A stretch of 64,000 nucleotides of DNA from Labrenzia sp. CE80 (GCF_009650605.1 NZ_WAJT01000002.1:496001-560000), one strand, 5' to 3'. Numbered from the stretch's first letter, positions 26,800-35,661 are shown. The notes: generated by a model from the letters alone, not told the origin. Numbers and translations: made by a program.

Positions 26800-27441
26800 T
26801 TAGCGGTCAACCCTGCACAATTCAGCTGGATCGGCTCCGCGTATCGCGGGTAGGTTTTCCGAGATCTTGTCGATCGGCCAGTTCCACCAGGCTATTTCCA
26901 GCATCTGGGAGACAATGTCGTCGGAAAAGCGCTGCTTCACGACTGTGGCCGGATTGCCGACGGCCACGCAGTAGGGAGGAACATCGCGTGCAACGACGGA
27001 CTTGGCGCCAATAATTGCGCCGTCGCCGATACGAACGCCTGGCATGATGGTTGCGCCCATTCCGATCCAGACATCATTTCCGATGATGGTATCGCCACGA
27101 GACTGCTTTGGGAAAACGGAAGTGTCGTACCCTGTTTCCCAGCCTTCCTGAAAGATATGGAATGGATAGGTGGATAGTCCGTCGAAGGCGTGGTTCGAGC
27201 CGTTCATGATGAACTCGACGCCTGTCGCCAGGGCGCAGAACTTGCCAATGACCAGGCGGTCTCCGAGAAAATCAAAGTGATATCGAACGCATTTTTCCTG
27301 GAAGCGTTCCGCGTCGAACGGGTCATTGTAGTAGCTGTAGTCACCGGCCTCGATATTGCTGCCGGAAATGACGTTTTTGATAAAGACGGTGTGTTGTGCG
27401 CCCGAAAATGGGAAACGGGTCTGCGGATCCGGACCGTGCAT
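26800..27441 (-). CDS. CatB/Vat-type xenobiotic O-acetyltransferase
   Basis: Left-handed beta-helix acetyltransferase of the CatB/VatD type, a family that includes chloramphenicol and streptogramin acetyltransferases as well as many enzymes with unknown substrates. Visible family segments: SGSNIEAGDYSYYNDP, LVIGKFCALATGVEFIMNGSNHAFDGLSTYPF (with the active-site His), GDTIIGNDVWIGMGATIMPGVRIGDGAIIGA and VARDVPPYCVAVGNPATVVKQRF. An ideal GGAGG lies 4 bases before ATG 27441. It is inserted between yidC and engB on the same strand. An antibiotic role is possible but not shown. Confidence 0.88.
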   Translation of the reverse strand: MHGPDPQTRFPFSGAQHTVFIKNVISGSNIEAGDYSYYNDPFDAERFQEKCVRYHFDFLGDRLVIGKFCALATGVEFIMNGSNHAFDGLSTYPFHIFQEGWETGYDTSVFPKQSRGDTIIGNDVWIGMGATIMPGVRIGDGAIIGAKSVVARDVPPYCVAVGNPATVVKQRFSDDIVSQMLEIAWWNWPIDKISENLPAIRGADPAELCRVDR

Positions 27442-27596
27442 GGGGCCTCCGTAAGTGTCAGATGTTGCGCAAGGAAGGGATGCAGCTGATAAGGCTGCAG
27501 TTGACCCGGTGGTCGATGAAGACCTTGCAGAACGGGTCTGAACTCAGAAGATCATTGGCGCAGTACTCCGAGGCGGCGGCTTCGTAACGAGATCAA

Positions 27597-27628
27597 TAAA
27601 AAGGGCTCCGCAATGCGAAGCCCTTTTT
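27597..27628 (-). terminator. Rho-independent terminator of yidC, likely bidirectional
   Basis: AAGGGCT...AGCCCTT with an inner CGC/GCG extension forms an 11-bp stem with one mismatch and a 3-base loop. It is followed by TTTTT on either strand and lies 25 bases past the yidC stop. Confidence 0.85.
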
Positions 27629-27652
27629 CTTTAGCAGGGTTTCAAAGAGCCG

Positions 27653-29470
27653 TCAGCTCTTGTCTTCGACTTCAGTCTTCTTCCGTCTGAAAGTCGACTT
27701 CAGATTGTCGAACAGCTCCACCTTTACACCTTGCCGGCGCATGATCAGCCACTGCTGCGTCACAGAGAGTGTGTTGTTCCAGGCCCAGTAGATCACCAGT
27801 CCGGCCGGGAATGAGGCCAGCATGAAGGTAAAGATCACTGGCATCCAGGTGAAGATCATCTGCTGGGTCGGATCGGGCGGAGCCGGGTTCATCTTCATCT
27901 GCACGAACATGGTGACGCCCATGATCAACGGCCAAACGCCGAGCATCAGCATCTGTGGGGGATCCCACGGGATCAGGCCGAAGAGATTGAAGAGTGTCGT
28001 CGGATCGGGAGCCGAGAGATCCTGGATCCAGCCGAAGAAAGGCGCGTGCCGCATTTCAATCGTGACGAAAAGCACCTTGTAGAGCGAAAAGAAGACAGGG
28101 ATCTGGATCAGTACGGGCAGACACCCGGCAAGCGGATTGATTTTTTCCTTTTTATACAGCTCCATCAGCGCCTGTTGCTGCTTGGCCTTATCGTCTGAGA
28201 ACCGCTCGCGAATTTCGGTCATTTGCGGCTGCACGAGCTTCATTTTGCTCATGGAGACGTAGGACTTGTTGGCCAATGGGAAGAAGACGAGCTTCACACC
28301 GACGGTCACGAGCAGGATCGCCACGCCGAAGTTGCCGACCAGATGGAACAGCCAGTCAATGGCAAAGAACATCGGTTTGGTCAGGAAATAGAACCATCCC
28401 CAGTCGATTAGGAGGTTGAATTTCGCAACGCCGATGCTGTCTTCATAGGCATCCAGAAGGTGCTTCTGTTTGGCCCCTGCAAAGAGATATGAGCTTGTCC
28501 CGTCTTCGCCCCCGGCTGGAACGCTGACGCCCTGGCCAAGGAAGTCTGCCTGGAAATTCTTCGAGGCCGCCGAATAGCTGAAGCTAGGCTGGAAGGTCTC
28601 GCCAGGTGTAGGGATCAGTGTTGTTGCCCAGTACTTGTCAGTGATGCCGAGCCAACCTTGATCGACCTCTTCTGGGCGGATCTGGTTTTCTTCCTCAAGA
28701 TCGGAATAGTCGATCTCGCGTAGTCCCTCTTCGCCGAATACGCCGAGCAGGCCCTCGTGAAGAATATAAAAGCCGGCAGTTTCAGGCTGACCGTTCCGGG
28801 CAATCAAGCCATAGGGGTAGAGGTTCACCGCAGCGTTGGTGTTGTTTTGAACCGACTGTTCAATGGTGAACATGTAGTTTTCATCGAGCGAATAGGTGCG
28901 CTTGAAAATCAGGCCGGCACCATTGTCAAAGCTCAACGTGACTGGCGTAGACGGCGTTAGCTGGTCATTGTCTTCGACCGTCCAGAGTGTATCAGCTTCT
29001 GGCAGGGCAGCATCCGAACCTGGATCCGCAACCCAGCCGTAGTCGGCGTAGTAGGGTGTCGGGCCGCCTTTAGGTGACAACAGCACGATGGTCGGGCTGC
29101 TCTTGTCGACGGTCTCGTGGTAATCCTTCAGACGCAGATCATCGAGGCGCGCGCCGGTCAGGTTGATTGATCCTGAGAGCTTCGGTGTCTCTATCTTGAT
29201 GCGTTCGGAGCTGGCAATTGCCTGCTCTCGTGTGAGCCCAATAGCCGTGGCGCCGCTTGTCGGGGCACTTGCTTGTCCGGGCACCGCATTCGGTGTCGGC
29301 TTGGTCGGGTCGCCGTTAAGTTCGGCCTGGGCTTGTTCTGCTGCTTGCTGTGCCTGCAGCTCCGCCTGCTGCTGCTCCAGTTGCGGCTGGGCGACAAAAT
29401 ACTGCCAGCCTAAAAGCACGATCAAGGATAGCACGATTGCTAGAATCGTATTTCTATTTTCGGAGAACAA
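27653..29470 (-). CDS. yidC: Membrane protein insertase YidC
   Basis: Inserts and folds inner-membrane proteins with or without Sec. The 605-residue product has the N-terminal anchor (TILAIVLSLIVLLGWQYF), a Gln/Ala-rich linker, the large periplasmic P1 domain (~95-360) and the C-terminal 60KD_IMP core with five membrane segments: NFGVAILLVTVGVKLVFFPLANKSYVSMSKMK (with the groove Arg in the following helices), GCLPVLIQIPVFFSLYKVL and FPAGLVIYWAWNNTLSVTQQ. The apparent start codon is TTG at 29470 with AGGGG 12 bases upstream. It lies 6 bases after rnpA. Confidence 0.95.
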   Translation of the reverse strand: MFSENRNTILAIVLSLIVLLGWQYFVAQPQLEQQQAELQAQQAAEQAQAELNGDPTKPTPNAVPGQASAPTSGATAIGLTREQAIASSERIKIETPKLSGSINLTGARLDDLRLKDYHETVDKSSPTIVLLSPKGGPTPYYADYGWVADPGSDAALPEADTLWTVEDNDQLTPSTPVTLSFDNGAGLIFKRTYSLDENYMFTIEQSVQNNTNAAVNLYPYGLIARNGQPETAGFYILHEGLLGVFGEEGLREIDYSDLEEENQIRPEEVDQGWLGITDKYWATTLIPTPGETFQPSFSYSAASKNFQADFLGQGVSVPAGGEDGTSSYLFAGAKQKHLLDAYEDSIGVAKFNLLIDWGWFYFLTKPMFFAIDWLFHLVGNFGVAILLVTVGVKLVFFPLANKSYVSMSKMKLVQPQMTEIRERFSDDKAKQQQALMELYKKEKINPLAGCLPVLIQIPVFFSLYKVLFVTIEMRHAPFFGWIQDLSAPDPTTLFNLFGLIPWDPPQMLMLGVWPLIMGVTMFVQMKMNPAPPDPTQQMIFTWMPVIFTFMLASFPAGLVIYWAWNNTLSVTQQWLIMRRQGVKVELFDNLKSTFRRKKTEVEDKS

Positions 29471-29476
29471 CTGGAT

Positions 29477-29917
29477 TTACCCCTGTTTTCTGCTCGGCAC
29501 TGTCTCTGGTTCGGGCCTGCCATTTGACGAGCGCGGTTTCCTGCGACGCTGTCCCGACTTTGGGTCGAGTGCAAGCGGCATTCCGGATTTAAGGTCCGAT
29601 ACCAGATTTTGAAAGGGAAGGGAGAGCGCAGATTCGCGTCCGACCAGGACGAAATCAGCGTTTTGTGGAATATCATTCGCATCCAAGGCTGCGACAGCTG
29701 CGCGCAGACGGCGTTTGATCCGACTTCTTGCCGCCGAATTTCCGGTCTTTTTGGTCACTGTGTACCCGATGCGGGGAGCATCATCGCAGTTGCGCTTGAG
29801 GCCTTGAAGCACAAAAGCGCGCCGACCCACCCGTCCGCCTTTGGCGACAGCTAGGAATTCGGAGCGCTTTTTAAGTGTTTTCATCGGCGGCGCAGGCTGT
29901 GTGTCTGATACAGTCAT
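29477..29917 (-). CDS. rnpA: Ribonuclease P protein component
   Basis: Protein subunit of RNase P, which matures tRNA 5' ends. The core reads LKKRSEFLAVAKGGRVGRRAFVLQGL, then RIGYTVTKKTGNSAARSRIKRRLRAAV (the RNR motif region), then ADFVLVGRESAL. The C-terminus carries a basic tail. ATG 29917 gives 146 aa; ATG 29884 (MKTLKKRSEF) would give 135 and may be the real start. It sits 29 bases after rpmH and 6 before yidC, the classic order. Confidence 0.93.
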   Translation of the reverse strand: MTVSDTQPAPPMKTLKKRSEFLAVAKGGRVGRRAFVLQGLKRNCDDAPRIGYTVTKKTGNSAARSRIKRRLRAAVAALDANDIPQNADFVLVGRESALSLPFQNLVSDLKSGMPLALDPKSGQRRRKPRSSNGRPEPETVPSRKQG

Positions 29918-29946
29918 CACCGGCAACGCCGCGTGCGTGAGCCCGA

Positions 29947-30081
29947 TCAGGCGCTCAGACGCTTGCGGCCTTTTGCCCGGCGGCGCGCGAGAACCTGACG
30001 GCCGTTTGCCGTAGCCATGCGCGAACGGAAGCCGTGACGGCGCTTGCGGACAAGACGGCTCGGTTGATACGTACGCTTCAT
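29947..30081 (-). CDS. rpmH: 50S ribosomal protein L34
   Basis: 44-residue ribosomal protein read directly from the minus strand. It starts MKRTYQPSRLVRKRRHGFRS, continues RMATANGRQVLARRRAKGRK and ends RLSA-stop (TGA at 29947-29949). The sequence is the textbook alphaproteobacterial L34. It heads rpmH-rnpA-yidC. A longer unrelated frame overlaps it and can be ignored. Confidence 0.97.
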   Translation of the reverse strand: MKRTYQPSRLVRKRRHGFRSRMATANGRQVLARRRAKGRKRLSA

Positions 30082-30472
30082 TGTTCTTATCCGCGCAGAC
30101 AAGCGCGGCCCTTGTTTTTCGAAATTCTTGGAGGAAGCACTCGAAGCGCCTTATCGGCGCGCCCATACCAAAGGCGATGATCCAAGTGCATGTCCCGGTC
30201 GAGCGCGCTTATACGGGGGACGAGGCCTCAAGTCAACGCGTCTGACGCCAAATATCTTACACAAATCGAGCGAAAAAGGATCCGGATATTTCGCGGGCCG
30301 AAGAACGCGATTGAGTGAATCAAAGGCGGGTTGGTTCAACCATCTCTCAATTGTCGGTGAAGTACAGTTCTCATTTGCACTTTTCGACTACACCTGTCTG
30401 CAAGCAGGCGCGCCGAACAGATTGAGGATGAACTTAACTGTGCCAAGATCCAATTTCAGTGGGGCAAGAAAT
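30082..30472. other. Divergent control region of rpmH and the TVP38 gene
   Basis: 391 bases must hold the rpmH promoter (leftward) and that of the rightward TVP38 gene. The frame of the rightward gene stays open through it, but the translation looks non-protein-like and overlaps rpmH, so I treat it as non-coding. No RNA gene or repeat is seen. Confidence 0.5.
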
Positions 30473-31267
30473 ATGTCGAAACACGCGGAAGAAGACCGTG
30501 AGGATACACAAGAGCCGGCGGGTGCTGGCAATGCGGTTCGTCGCTGGCTCCCGGTGTTGTGCATCTTGGCTGCGATGGCGACAGCCTGGTTCATGGGGTG
30601 GCATGAACACCTCACGCTTTCAGAACTGATCCGCAATCGTCAGGACCTCGCAAACTATGTCAGCGAGAATCTTGTTACCGCTGTTCTGGCATACATTCTT
30701 CTTTACGCAGTCACAGTTGCGCTGTCCTTTCCAGGCGCATCGCTCTTTACCATTGCGGGTGGCTTTCTCTTCGGTTGGTTGATCAGCGGAACGGCCACTG
30801 TCGTCGCGGCGACTTTGGGTGCGACGGTCATCTACCTAGCAGCGCGCTCGTCGCTCGGCGCGGTCTTTACGCAGCGGGCCGGTCCCTTTGTTGAGAGACT
30901 GGCCTCCGGCTTCCGCGAGAACGCTTTCAGCTACCTCCTGTTTCTCCGCCTGACGCCGGTTTTCCCATTTTGGCTGGTGAATATCGCACCCGCGATTTTC
31001 CACGTGCCGCTGACAACTTATGTTGGTGCCACATTGATCGGGATCGTTCCGGGGACATATGCATTTGCCTTCATCGGCGCGGGGCTTGACAGTGTGATTG
31101 AAGCTCAGGAAGCGGCCAATCCGGGGTGCGGAGCAGCCGGAACCTGTCATGTCGAGCTTGGAGCGCTGGTGACGCCGGAACTGTTGGCAGCGTTCTTCGC
31201 ATTGGGAATCGCCTCCTTGGTCCCCGTCGCTTTGAAGAAATTCCGCAATCGCGGAACGGGCAGCTAG
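30473..31267 (+). CDS. TVP38/TMEM64 (DedA-like) membrane protein
   Basis: Inner-membrane protein of the TVP38/TMEM64 branch of the DedA/VTT superfamily; some members are lipid scramblases or undecaprenyl-phosphate transporters. The VTT core is seen in SFPGASLFTIAGGFLFGWLISGTATV, then a region with ENAFSYLLFLRLTPVFPFWLVNIAPA and GTYAFAFIGAGLDSV. A Cys-containing loop (NPGCGAAGTCHVEL) is unusual. ATG 30473 (MSKHAEED) gives 264 aa; ATG 30428 is possible. A flavin disulfide reductase gene follows within 60 bases, a recurrent pairing. Confidence 0.85.
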   Translation: MSKHAEEDREDTQEPAGAGNAVRRWLPVLCILAAMATAWFMGWHEHLTLSELIRNRQDLANYVSENLVTAVLAYILLYAVTVALSFPGASLFTIAGGFLFGWLISGTATVVAATLGATVIYLAARSSLGAVFTQRAGPFVERLASGFRENAFSYLLFLRLTPVFPFWLVNIAPAIFHVPLTTYVGATLIGIVPGTYAFAFIGAGLDSVIEAQEAANPGCGAAGTCHVELGALVTPELLAAFFALGIASLVPVALKKFRNRGTGS

Positions 31268-31321
31268 ATGTCTGCAAATGAGAGCTGCCCTCGAACGAAC
31301 AACAACGCGAAAGCGAGAACA

Positions 31322-32749
31322 ATGCCTAATATTTTGACCCCCGATATTTGCGTGATTGGCGCCGGGTCTGGAGGCCTGACTGTCGCGGCGGCAGCTGCTG
31401 CTTTTGGTGTCGATGTGGTGCTCGTAGAAAAGGGCCTGATGGGCGGTGATTGTCTTAACTATGGCTGCGTTCCATCGAAGGCGCTCTTGTCCGCGGCGAA
31501 ATCGGCCAAGGCTCATGGCGCGGATCCCAAGATTGGCGTAGAGGCAGAATTTTCAGGGACCAGCTTTGCCAGCGCAAATGATCATGTGCGGTCTGTAATA
31601 GCTGCCATAGCACCGCACGACTCTGTCGAGCGTTTCGAAGGGCTGGGTGTCGATGTCATCAAGGCGGCAGCCAAGTTCACATCCCGTGATACGGTTTTGG
31701 CCGGCGAAACCGAAATTCGAGCCAGACGCTTTGTGGTCGCCACCGGATCATCAGCAGCGGTGCCGCCAATCCCCGGCCTCTCGGATGTCGACTATCTTAC
31801 AAATGAGAGCCTGTTTGAGCTTCGTCAGGCTCCTGAACATCTGATCATCATCGGCGGTGGGCCGATTGGGTTGGAGATGGCGCAGGCGCACATCCGATTG
31901 GGGTCAAGGGTCACAGTTATCGAAGCTCAAAAGGCTCTGGGCAGGGACGATCAGGAATTGGCGGTCATCGTTTTGAGTGCCGTGAAGCAGGACGGCGTCG
32001 AAATTCTGGAAGGTACGGCGGTCAAAACTGTCTCGGCTGTAGACGGCTTGATCCATGTGGATGCCGAAAGTTCACAAGGCGCTGTTTCCGTCAAAGGCAG
32101 CCATCTCTTGGTCGCGACGGGTCGCAAGCCCAACCTTGACGGGCTTGGTCTCGAGGCGGCCGGAGTTGACGTTGAACGAGGCGGTATCAAGGTGGACAAG
32201 GGCCTACGGACTTCGAACCGGAAGATCTACGCAATTGGTGACGTGATCGGCGGGCTGCAATTCACCCATGCGGCGGGCTATCATGGCGGCCTGGCCATCC
32301 GTTCTATTCTCTTCCGTCTGCCTGTGCGCGAGGATCGGGTCAACATGCCTTGGGTCACCTACACGTCCCCTGAGCTTGGCCATGTGGGAATGAGCGAAGC
32401 GCAGGCAAGGAAGCAGCACGGCGACAAGGTCAAGATCCTCACTGCGGACTATGCCGCGAATGATCGAGCCCAAGCGGAAGGCGCCACAGTCGGGCGCTTA
32501 AAACTTGTTGCAGGCCCGAGGGGCAAGCTCTTGGGGGCAGACATCGTCGGCGCCCAAGCGGGCGAAGTGATCAACATTCTGTCTCTGGCGATCTCGAAGA
32601 AGATGACCATGAAGGACTTGGCGGGCTTCATCGCGCCTTACCCGACATTGGGAGAATTGGTACGCCGCGCCGCGACCTCCTATTATGCCGATGCACCTTC
32701 AAATCCCTGGGTGCGGCGTCTTGTGCGATTCCTGACACAGTTTGGGTGA
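31322..32749 (+). CDS. Class-I pyridine nucleotide-disulfide oxidoreductase (mercuric-reductase-like)
   Basis: FAD/NAD(P)H flavoenzyme of 475 aa. The FAD site is CVIGAGSGGLTVAAAAAA, the redox pair is C44-x4-C49 in GGDCLNYGCVPSK, the NAD(P) motif is IIGGGPIGLEMAQAHIRLG, and the second FAD motif is IYAIGDVIGG. In the C-terminal dimer domain the usual HxHPTxxE base of lipoamide dehydrogenase reads APYPTLGE, so the catalytic His is replaced by Tyr, and no MerA-type C-terminal Cys pair exists. It is thus neither true Lpd nor MerA. Start ATG 31322 (MPNILTPD); ATG 31268 directly abutting the TVP38 stop is the alternative. Confidence 0.88.
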   Translation: MPNILTPDICVIGAGSGGLTVAAAAAAFGVDVVLVEKGLMGGDCLNYGCVPSKALLSAAKSAKAHGADPKIGVEAEFSGTSFASANDHVRSVIAAIAPHDSVERFEGLGVDVIKAAAKFTSRDTVLAGETEIRARRFVVATGSSAAVPPIPGLSDVDYLTNESLFELRQAPEHLIIIGGGPIGLEMAQAHIRLGSRVTVIEAQKALGRDDQELAVIVLSAVKQDGVEILEGTAVKTVSAVDGLIHVDAESSQGAVSVKGSHLLVATGRKPNLDGLGLEAAGVDVERGGIKVDKGLRTSNRKIYAIGDVIGGLQFTHAAGYHGGLAIRSILFRLPVREDRVNMPWVTYTSPELGHVGMSEAQARKQHGDKVKILTADYAANDRAQAEGATVGRLKLVAGPRGKLLGADIVGAQAGEVINILSLAISKKMTMKDLAGFIAPYPTLGELVRRAATSYYADAPSNPWVRRLVRFLTQFG

Positions 32750-32824
32750 GACGATGGCAAGGGTGCCTTGATCTCGCCCTTATGATTTGCTGCCTTGCAT
32801 GAAACAGCGGTGAAAGTGACCTGA

Positions 32825-34306
32825 ATGAAGCACGAAGGTCTTCCCAAGGGCGAAATCGCGCCTTCCGTGGGGAACGACGCATCCGACCTTGCGGCGGCAG
32901 GGGATCAGCTCGCAAGATCCCGTTATCAACTCGGCGGGCTCTCCGGCAAGCTTCTGGTGCTGACGATTGTCTTCGTGATGTTGGCGGAGGTCTTCATCTA
33001 TGTGCCTTCGGTCGCAAATTTTCGCAATACATGGCTGACGGATCGCCTGACGACCGCTGGCGTGGCGGCCGCAGTCCTGAGTGAAACAAATACGATTGCA
33101 CCGCGCCTTCAGGAAGAGCTTTTGCGAACCACCGGCGCTGTTGCCATTTCATTGGACTTGGGCAGCAGTCGCAGTCTGATCGCAATGAGCAACGCACCTT
33201 TTGAGGTCGAGTTTGTCGTCGATCTTGCGCAGATGACGCCCCCGCGGGCAATTGTGGAAAGCTTCCGGACCCTTTTCTATCGCGGCGACGGATTGATGCG
33301 CGTCGTCGGGGCAGGGCAAATGGGCCTTGTCGAGCACGTCGATATCGTTTTGCCCATCAGTCTTCTTCAGCAGGACATGTTGGCGTTTTCAGTCCGCATT
33401 CTGGCGCTGTCGCTTGTGATTTCCATCATCACGGCAACACTGGTTTATGTGAGTCTACGTGCGCTTTTCGTAAGGCCATTGCTACGGCTTACCCGGTCGA
33501 TGGACTTCTTCGCCGAAGCACCCGAAGATGCATCTCGGATCACTGCACCATCTGGTCGGAATGATGAGCTCGGGGACGCTGAAGTCCGCCTGGCTGCGAT
33601 GCAGCAAGCGCTCTCCCGTGCCTTGCAACAAAAGCAGAGACTTGCGGATCTGGGACTTGCGGTCTCAAAGATCAATCATGATTTGCGCAACTTGCTTGCC
33701 TCGGCCCAATTGTTCCTGGAACGGCTGGAACATGTACCTGATCCGACTGTGAACCGCCTCGCACCGAAGATCCTGGCAACCCTTGATCGTGCAGTCTCTT
33801 ATACTCAGGCCGTCATGTCTTATGGCAAGGCCCAGGAGGAAGCGCCCCAGCGTCGGCTGATTGCCTTGACACGCGTGTGTGATGATGTTGGCGAGGTGCT
33901 CGGGCTACCAGATCACGCGACGATCGCGTTTGAAAACCGGGTCGACGGCAGTGTGGAGGTCGACGCAGATCCTGAGCAGATCTTTCGAGTCCTTCTGAAC
34001 CTGTGCCGAAACGCTGTTCAAGCCCTGGAAGCTGAGCGTGATGAGACACTTGTCAGGCGGATCGTGCTCGAGGCGGAGCGCCGCGGCGATTGTGTCCATA
34101 TCGTCGTCTCAGATACCGGCCCGGGCATTCCAGAAAATATCAAGAAGGCCCTGTTCAAGGCCTTCCACAGCGGGTCCAAGGCCGGCGGGGTCGGGTTAGG
34201 GCTTGCCATTGCCGCGGAGCTTCTCAAGGCGCACGGCGGGGAAATCTCTCTGGACGATGCAGGGCAGGGCACATGCTTCAGGATCCAGATGCCCGATCGT
34301 CGCTGA
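32825..34306 (+). CDS. Orphan membrane sensor histidine kinase
   Basis: 493-residue sensor kinase. Two membrane segments (about 40-62 and 182-208) bracket a ~120-residue periplasmic sensor domain that I do not recognise. A HAMP-like segment follows (RPLLRLTRSMDFFAEAPED), then an H-box with His285 in SKINHDLRNLLASAQ. The ATPase domain shows N-box NLCRNAVQALEAE, G1 SDTGPGIP and G2 GSKAGGVGLGLAIAAELL. No response-regulator gene is adjacent, so its partner lies elsewhere. ATG 32825 is chosen without a strong Shine-Dalgarno. Confidence 0.88.
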   Translation: MKHEGLPKGEIAPSVGNDASDLAAAGDQLARSRYQLGGLSGKLLVLTIVFVMLAEVFIYVPSVANFRNTWLTDRLTTAGVAAAVLSETNTIAPRLQEELLRTTGAVAISLDLGSSRSLIAMSNAPFEVEFVVDLAQMTPPRAIVESFRTLFYRGDGLMRVVGAGQMGLVEHVDIVLPISLLQQDMLAFSVRILALSLVISIITATLVYVSLRALFVRPLLRLTRSMDFFAEAPEDASRITAPSGRNDELGDAEVRLAAMQQALSRALQQKQRLADLGLAVSKINHDLRNLLASAQLFLERLEHVPDPTVNRLAPKILATLDRAVSYTQAVMSYGKAQEEAPQRRLIALTRVCDDVGEVLGLPDHATIAFENRVDGSVEVDADPEQIFRVLLNLCRNAVQALEAERDETLVRRIVLEAERRGDCVHIVVSDTGPGIPENIKKALFKAFHSGSKAGGVGLGLAIAAELLKAHGGEISLDDAGQGTCFRIQMPDRR

Positions 34307-34594
34307 GCGTACTGCGCGCGCCATCCTGACGTGGAAAAGCGATAGGGCAAAAACGAGGCTTGGAAATTTGCCGTGGAAGTTTTTCACAGGCGAAAACAGC
34401 AGGTTTGCCCGTTTTACTCACCGGTTGCCAGGTGGTTCAAAAAAAAGCAAAACGGCGCTTGCAAAGCATGGGCGGGCAAAGTAGAAGTCCCTCCAGTCCG
34501 GGGGCGATGCCATCATCGCTCCAACATGGACAATGCGCTGGATCCGGCTTGAAGCTCGAAAACAACGAAGCCTCACAACGGATCATACGCCTAC

Positions 34595-34671
34595 GCACCG
34601 GTAGCTCAGCTGGATAGAGCACCAGACTACGAATCTGGGGGTCGGGGGTTCGAATCCTCCCCGGTGCGCCA
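34595..34671 (+). tRNA. tRNA-Arg (anticodon ACG)
   Basis: 77 bases fold into a full cloverleaf: acceptor GCACCGG/CCGGTGC, D arm GCTC...GAGC, anticodon stem CCAGA/TCTGG with loop CTACGAA (anticodon ACG at 34629-34631), T arm GGGGG-TTCGAAT-CCTCC, discriminator G and encoded CCA. It marks the left edge of an accessory patch (34.7-39.3 kb). I found no direct repeat of its 3' end further on. Confidence 0.96.
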
Positions 34672-35084
34672 TATTTCTCTTTGGCATAGTTTTTCCAAAA
34701 AACTTAAATGGTTCAGTGGCTCGCGCGCTACATCTTATCCGCCACTCCCTCACAACGACCAGATTCGCATAATATGTAATATGGAATGACGGTGTTTGTC
34801 GGATCGAACAACCTCCTCAGAACTCACACCTAGGAAGCGCCTGCTAAAAACTTTTCTCAGAAGGGCGAAGGTCAACCTTGAGCCCGTTCCAGACCTTCGG
34901 TGCAGTGCGGGGTACTCGTAAATCGGGCGGGAAGCGAACTTTTGTTGCACCATGGACCAACGGCGGCTCTGCGGACGAACCGGACATTCGGTACGTACAT
35001 CGCACGCAATGACCGCAGCACCACTCAAACCGGACATTCGCCACAAGCGTGAACGATCAAGTGCGTCCGGCCCATGGCTGCATT
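34672..35084. other. Non-coding stretch downstream of tRNA-Arg
   Basis: 413 bases with no convincing gene. It holds a dif-like sequence (34762-34789), two copies of CCGGACATTCG (34980-34990 and 35030-35040) and AACGGCGGCTCTG (34959-34971), each with a relative at the far side of the accessory patch. It looks like decayed intergenic repeat material. Confidence 0.55.
34762..34789 (+). other. dif-like sequence, left copy (putative XerC/XerD site)
   Basis: The left arm GATTCGCATAA fits the XerC-arm consensus RNTKCGCATAA of proteobacterial dif sites (from memory) at every position. A 6-base spacer TATGTA and a right arm ATATGGAATGA follow; the right arm matches the E. coli XerD arm TTATGTTAAAT at only five positions. 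A close relative lies 3979 bases downstream in the same orientation. Calling it dif-like is inference. Confidence 0.4.
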
Positions 35085-35600
35085 CTAGTTGAGTGAACGA
35101 CCAGATACTTCCAAAATCAAGGCCTTCTTGTAGGCCTCCAGCCTTGCATTGGCTTTGCTGTCGATCAACATGATGAGACTTAGAAAGACGATTGCCGTGA
35201 TAAGGGCTGAGCGCCAGACGGGGCCGTGTATGAAGATGATCAACAGCGCGGCGGCAGCAATCATCAGCGGCATCACCGCGAAGACCGCGGTGCCATATTG
35301 CGCCATTGTCCGGTCAACGCGCTCGATCTCGGAGGCAACAAAACCCGCCCGGCCCTCAGCGAAGGCAGGTGCGAAGCCTGCCAAGCTTTTCCACGTTCCG
35401 TAGAATAGCCCGCCGCCGAGGATCAGCATCAGCACGCCTGCCACGAACATCGGGAGCACGAAAGCCCTGGCCATGTCGGTCTCTCCCCTCAACCAGAAAA
35501 GAAGGCTGGCCAAGACAAACATCACCCCGAACAGAGCGAAAAAGCCGTTTGACCACAGTTCTGCCTTTGCCCAGTCGGTCGATGTCTTGAGGATATCCAT
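35085..35600 (-). CDS. Predicted four-segment membrane protein
   Basis: 171-residue protein with hydrophobic segments at about 20-38, 47-68, 107-126 and 128-148. I recognise no family. An excellent GGAGG lies 8 bases upstream of ATG 35600, so it is a real gene. It is 61 bases downstream of an AraC-type regulator gene on the same strand and may be its target or operon partner. It lies in the accessory patch beside tRNA-Arg. Confidence 0.7.
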   Translation of the reverse strand: MDILKTSTDWAKAELWSNGFFALFGVMFVLASLLFWLRGETDMARAFVLPMFVAGVLMLILGGGLFYGTWKSLAGFAPAFAEGRAGFVASEIERVDRTMAQYGTAVFAVMPLMIAAAALLIIFIHGPVWRSALITAIVFLSLIMLIDSKANARLEAYKKALILEVSGRSLN

Positions 35601-35661
35601 TGTATAGCCTCCTTTCGCGGAGCTCCTTGCTGAAGCGCTGTATCTTTAGTGCGGGGTGCGC

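Noticed and set aside
29947..30166. N-terminal extension of RnpA through rpmH
   Set aside because: The frame runs out of phase through the L34 gene, which is unmistakable; RnpA begins at 29917 or 29884.
30128..30472. N-terminal extension of the TVP38 protein
   Set aside because: The frame overlaps rpmH and its promoter region on the other strand and the translation is not protein-like; a membrane-protein-style start exists at 30473.
31322..32749. Mercuric reductase or lipoamide dehydrogenase
   Set aside because: It lacks the MerA C-terminal Cys pair and the Lpd catalytic His, and no mer or lipoyl-complex genes are near.
34733..34745. DnaA-box-like TTATCCGCC near 34.7 kb
   Set aside because: Single, imperfect, and with no cluster or oriC-type neighbours.
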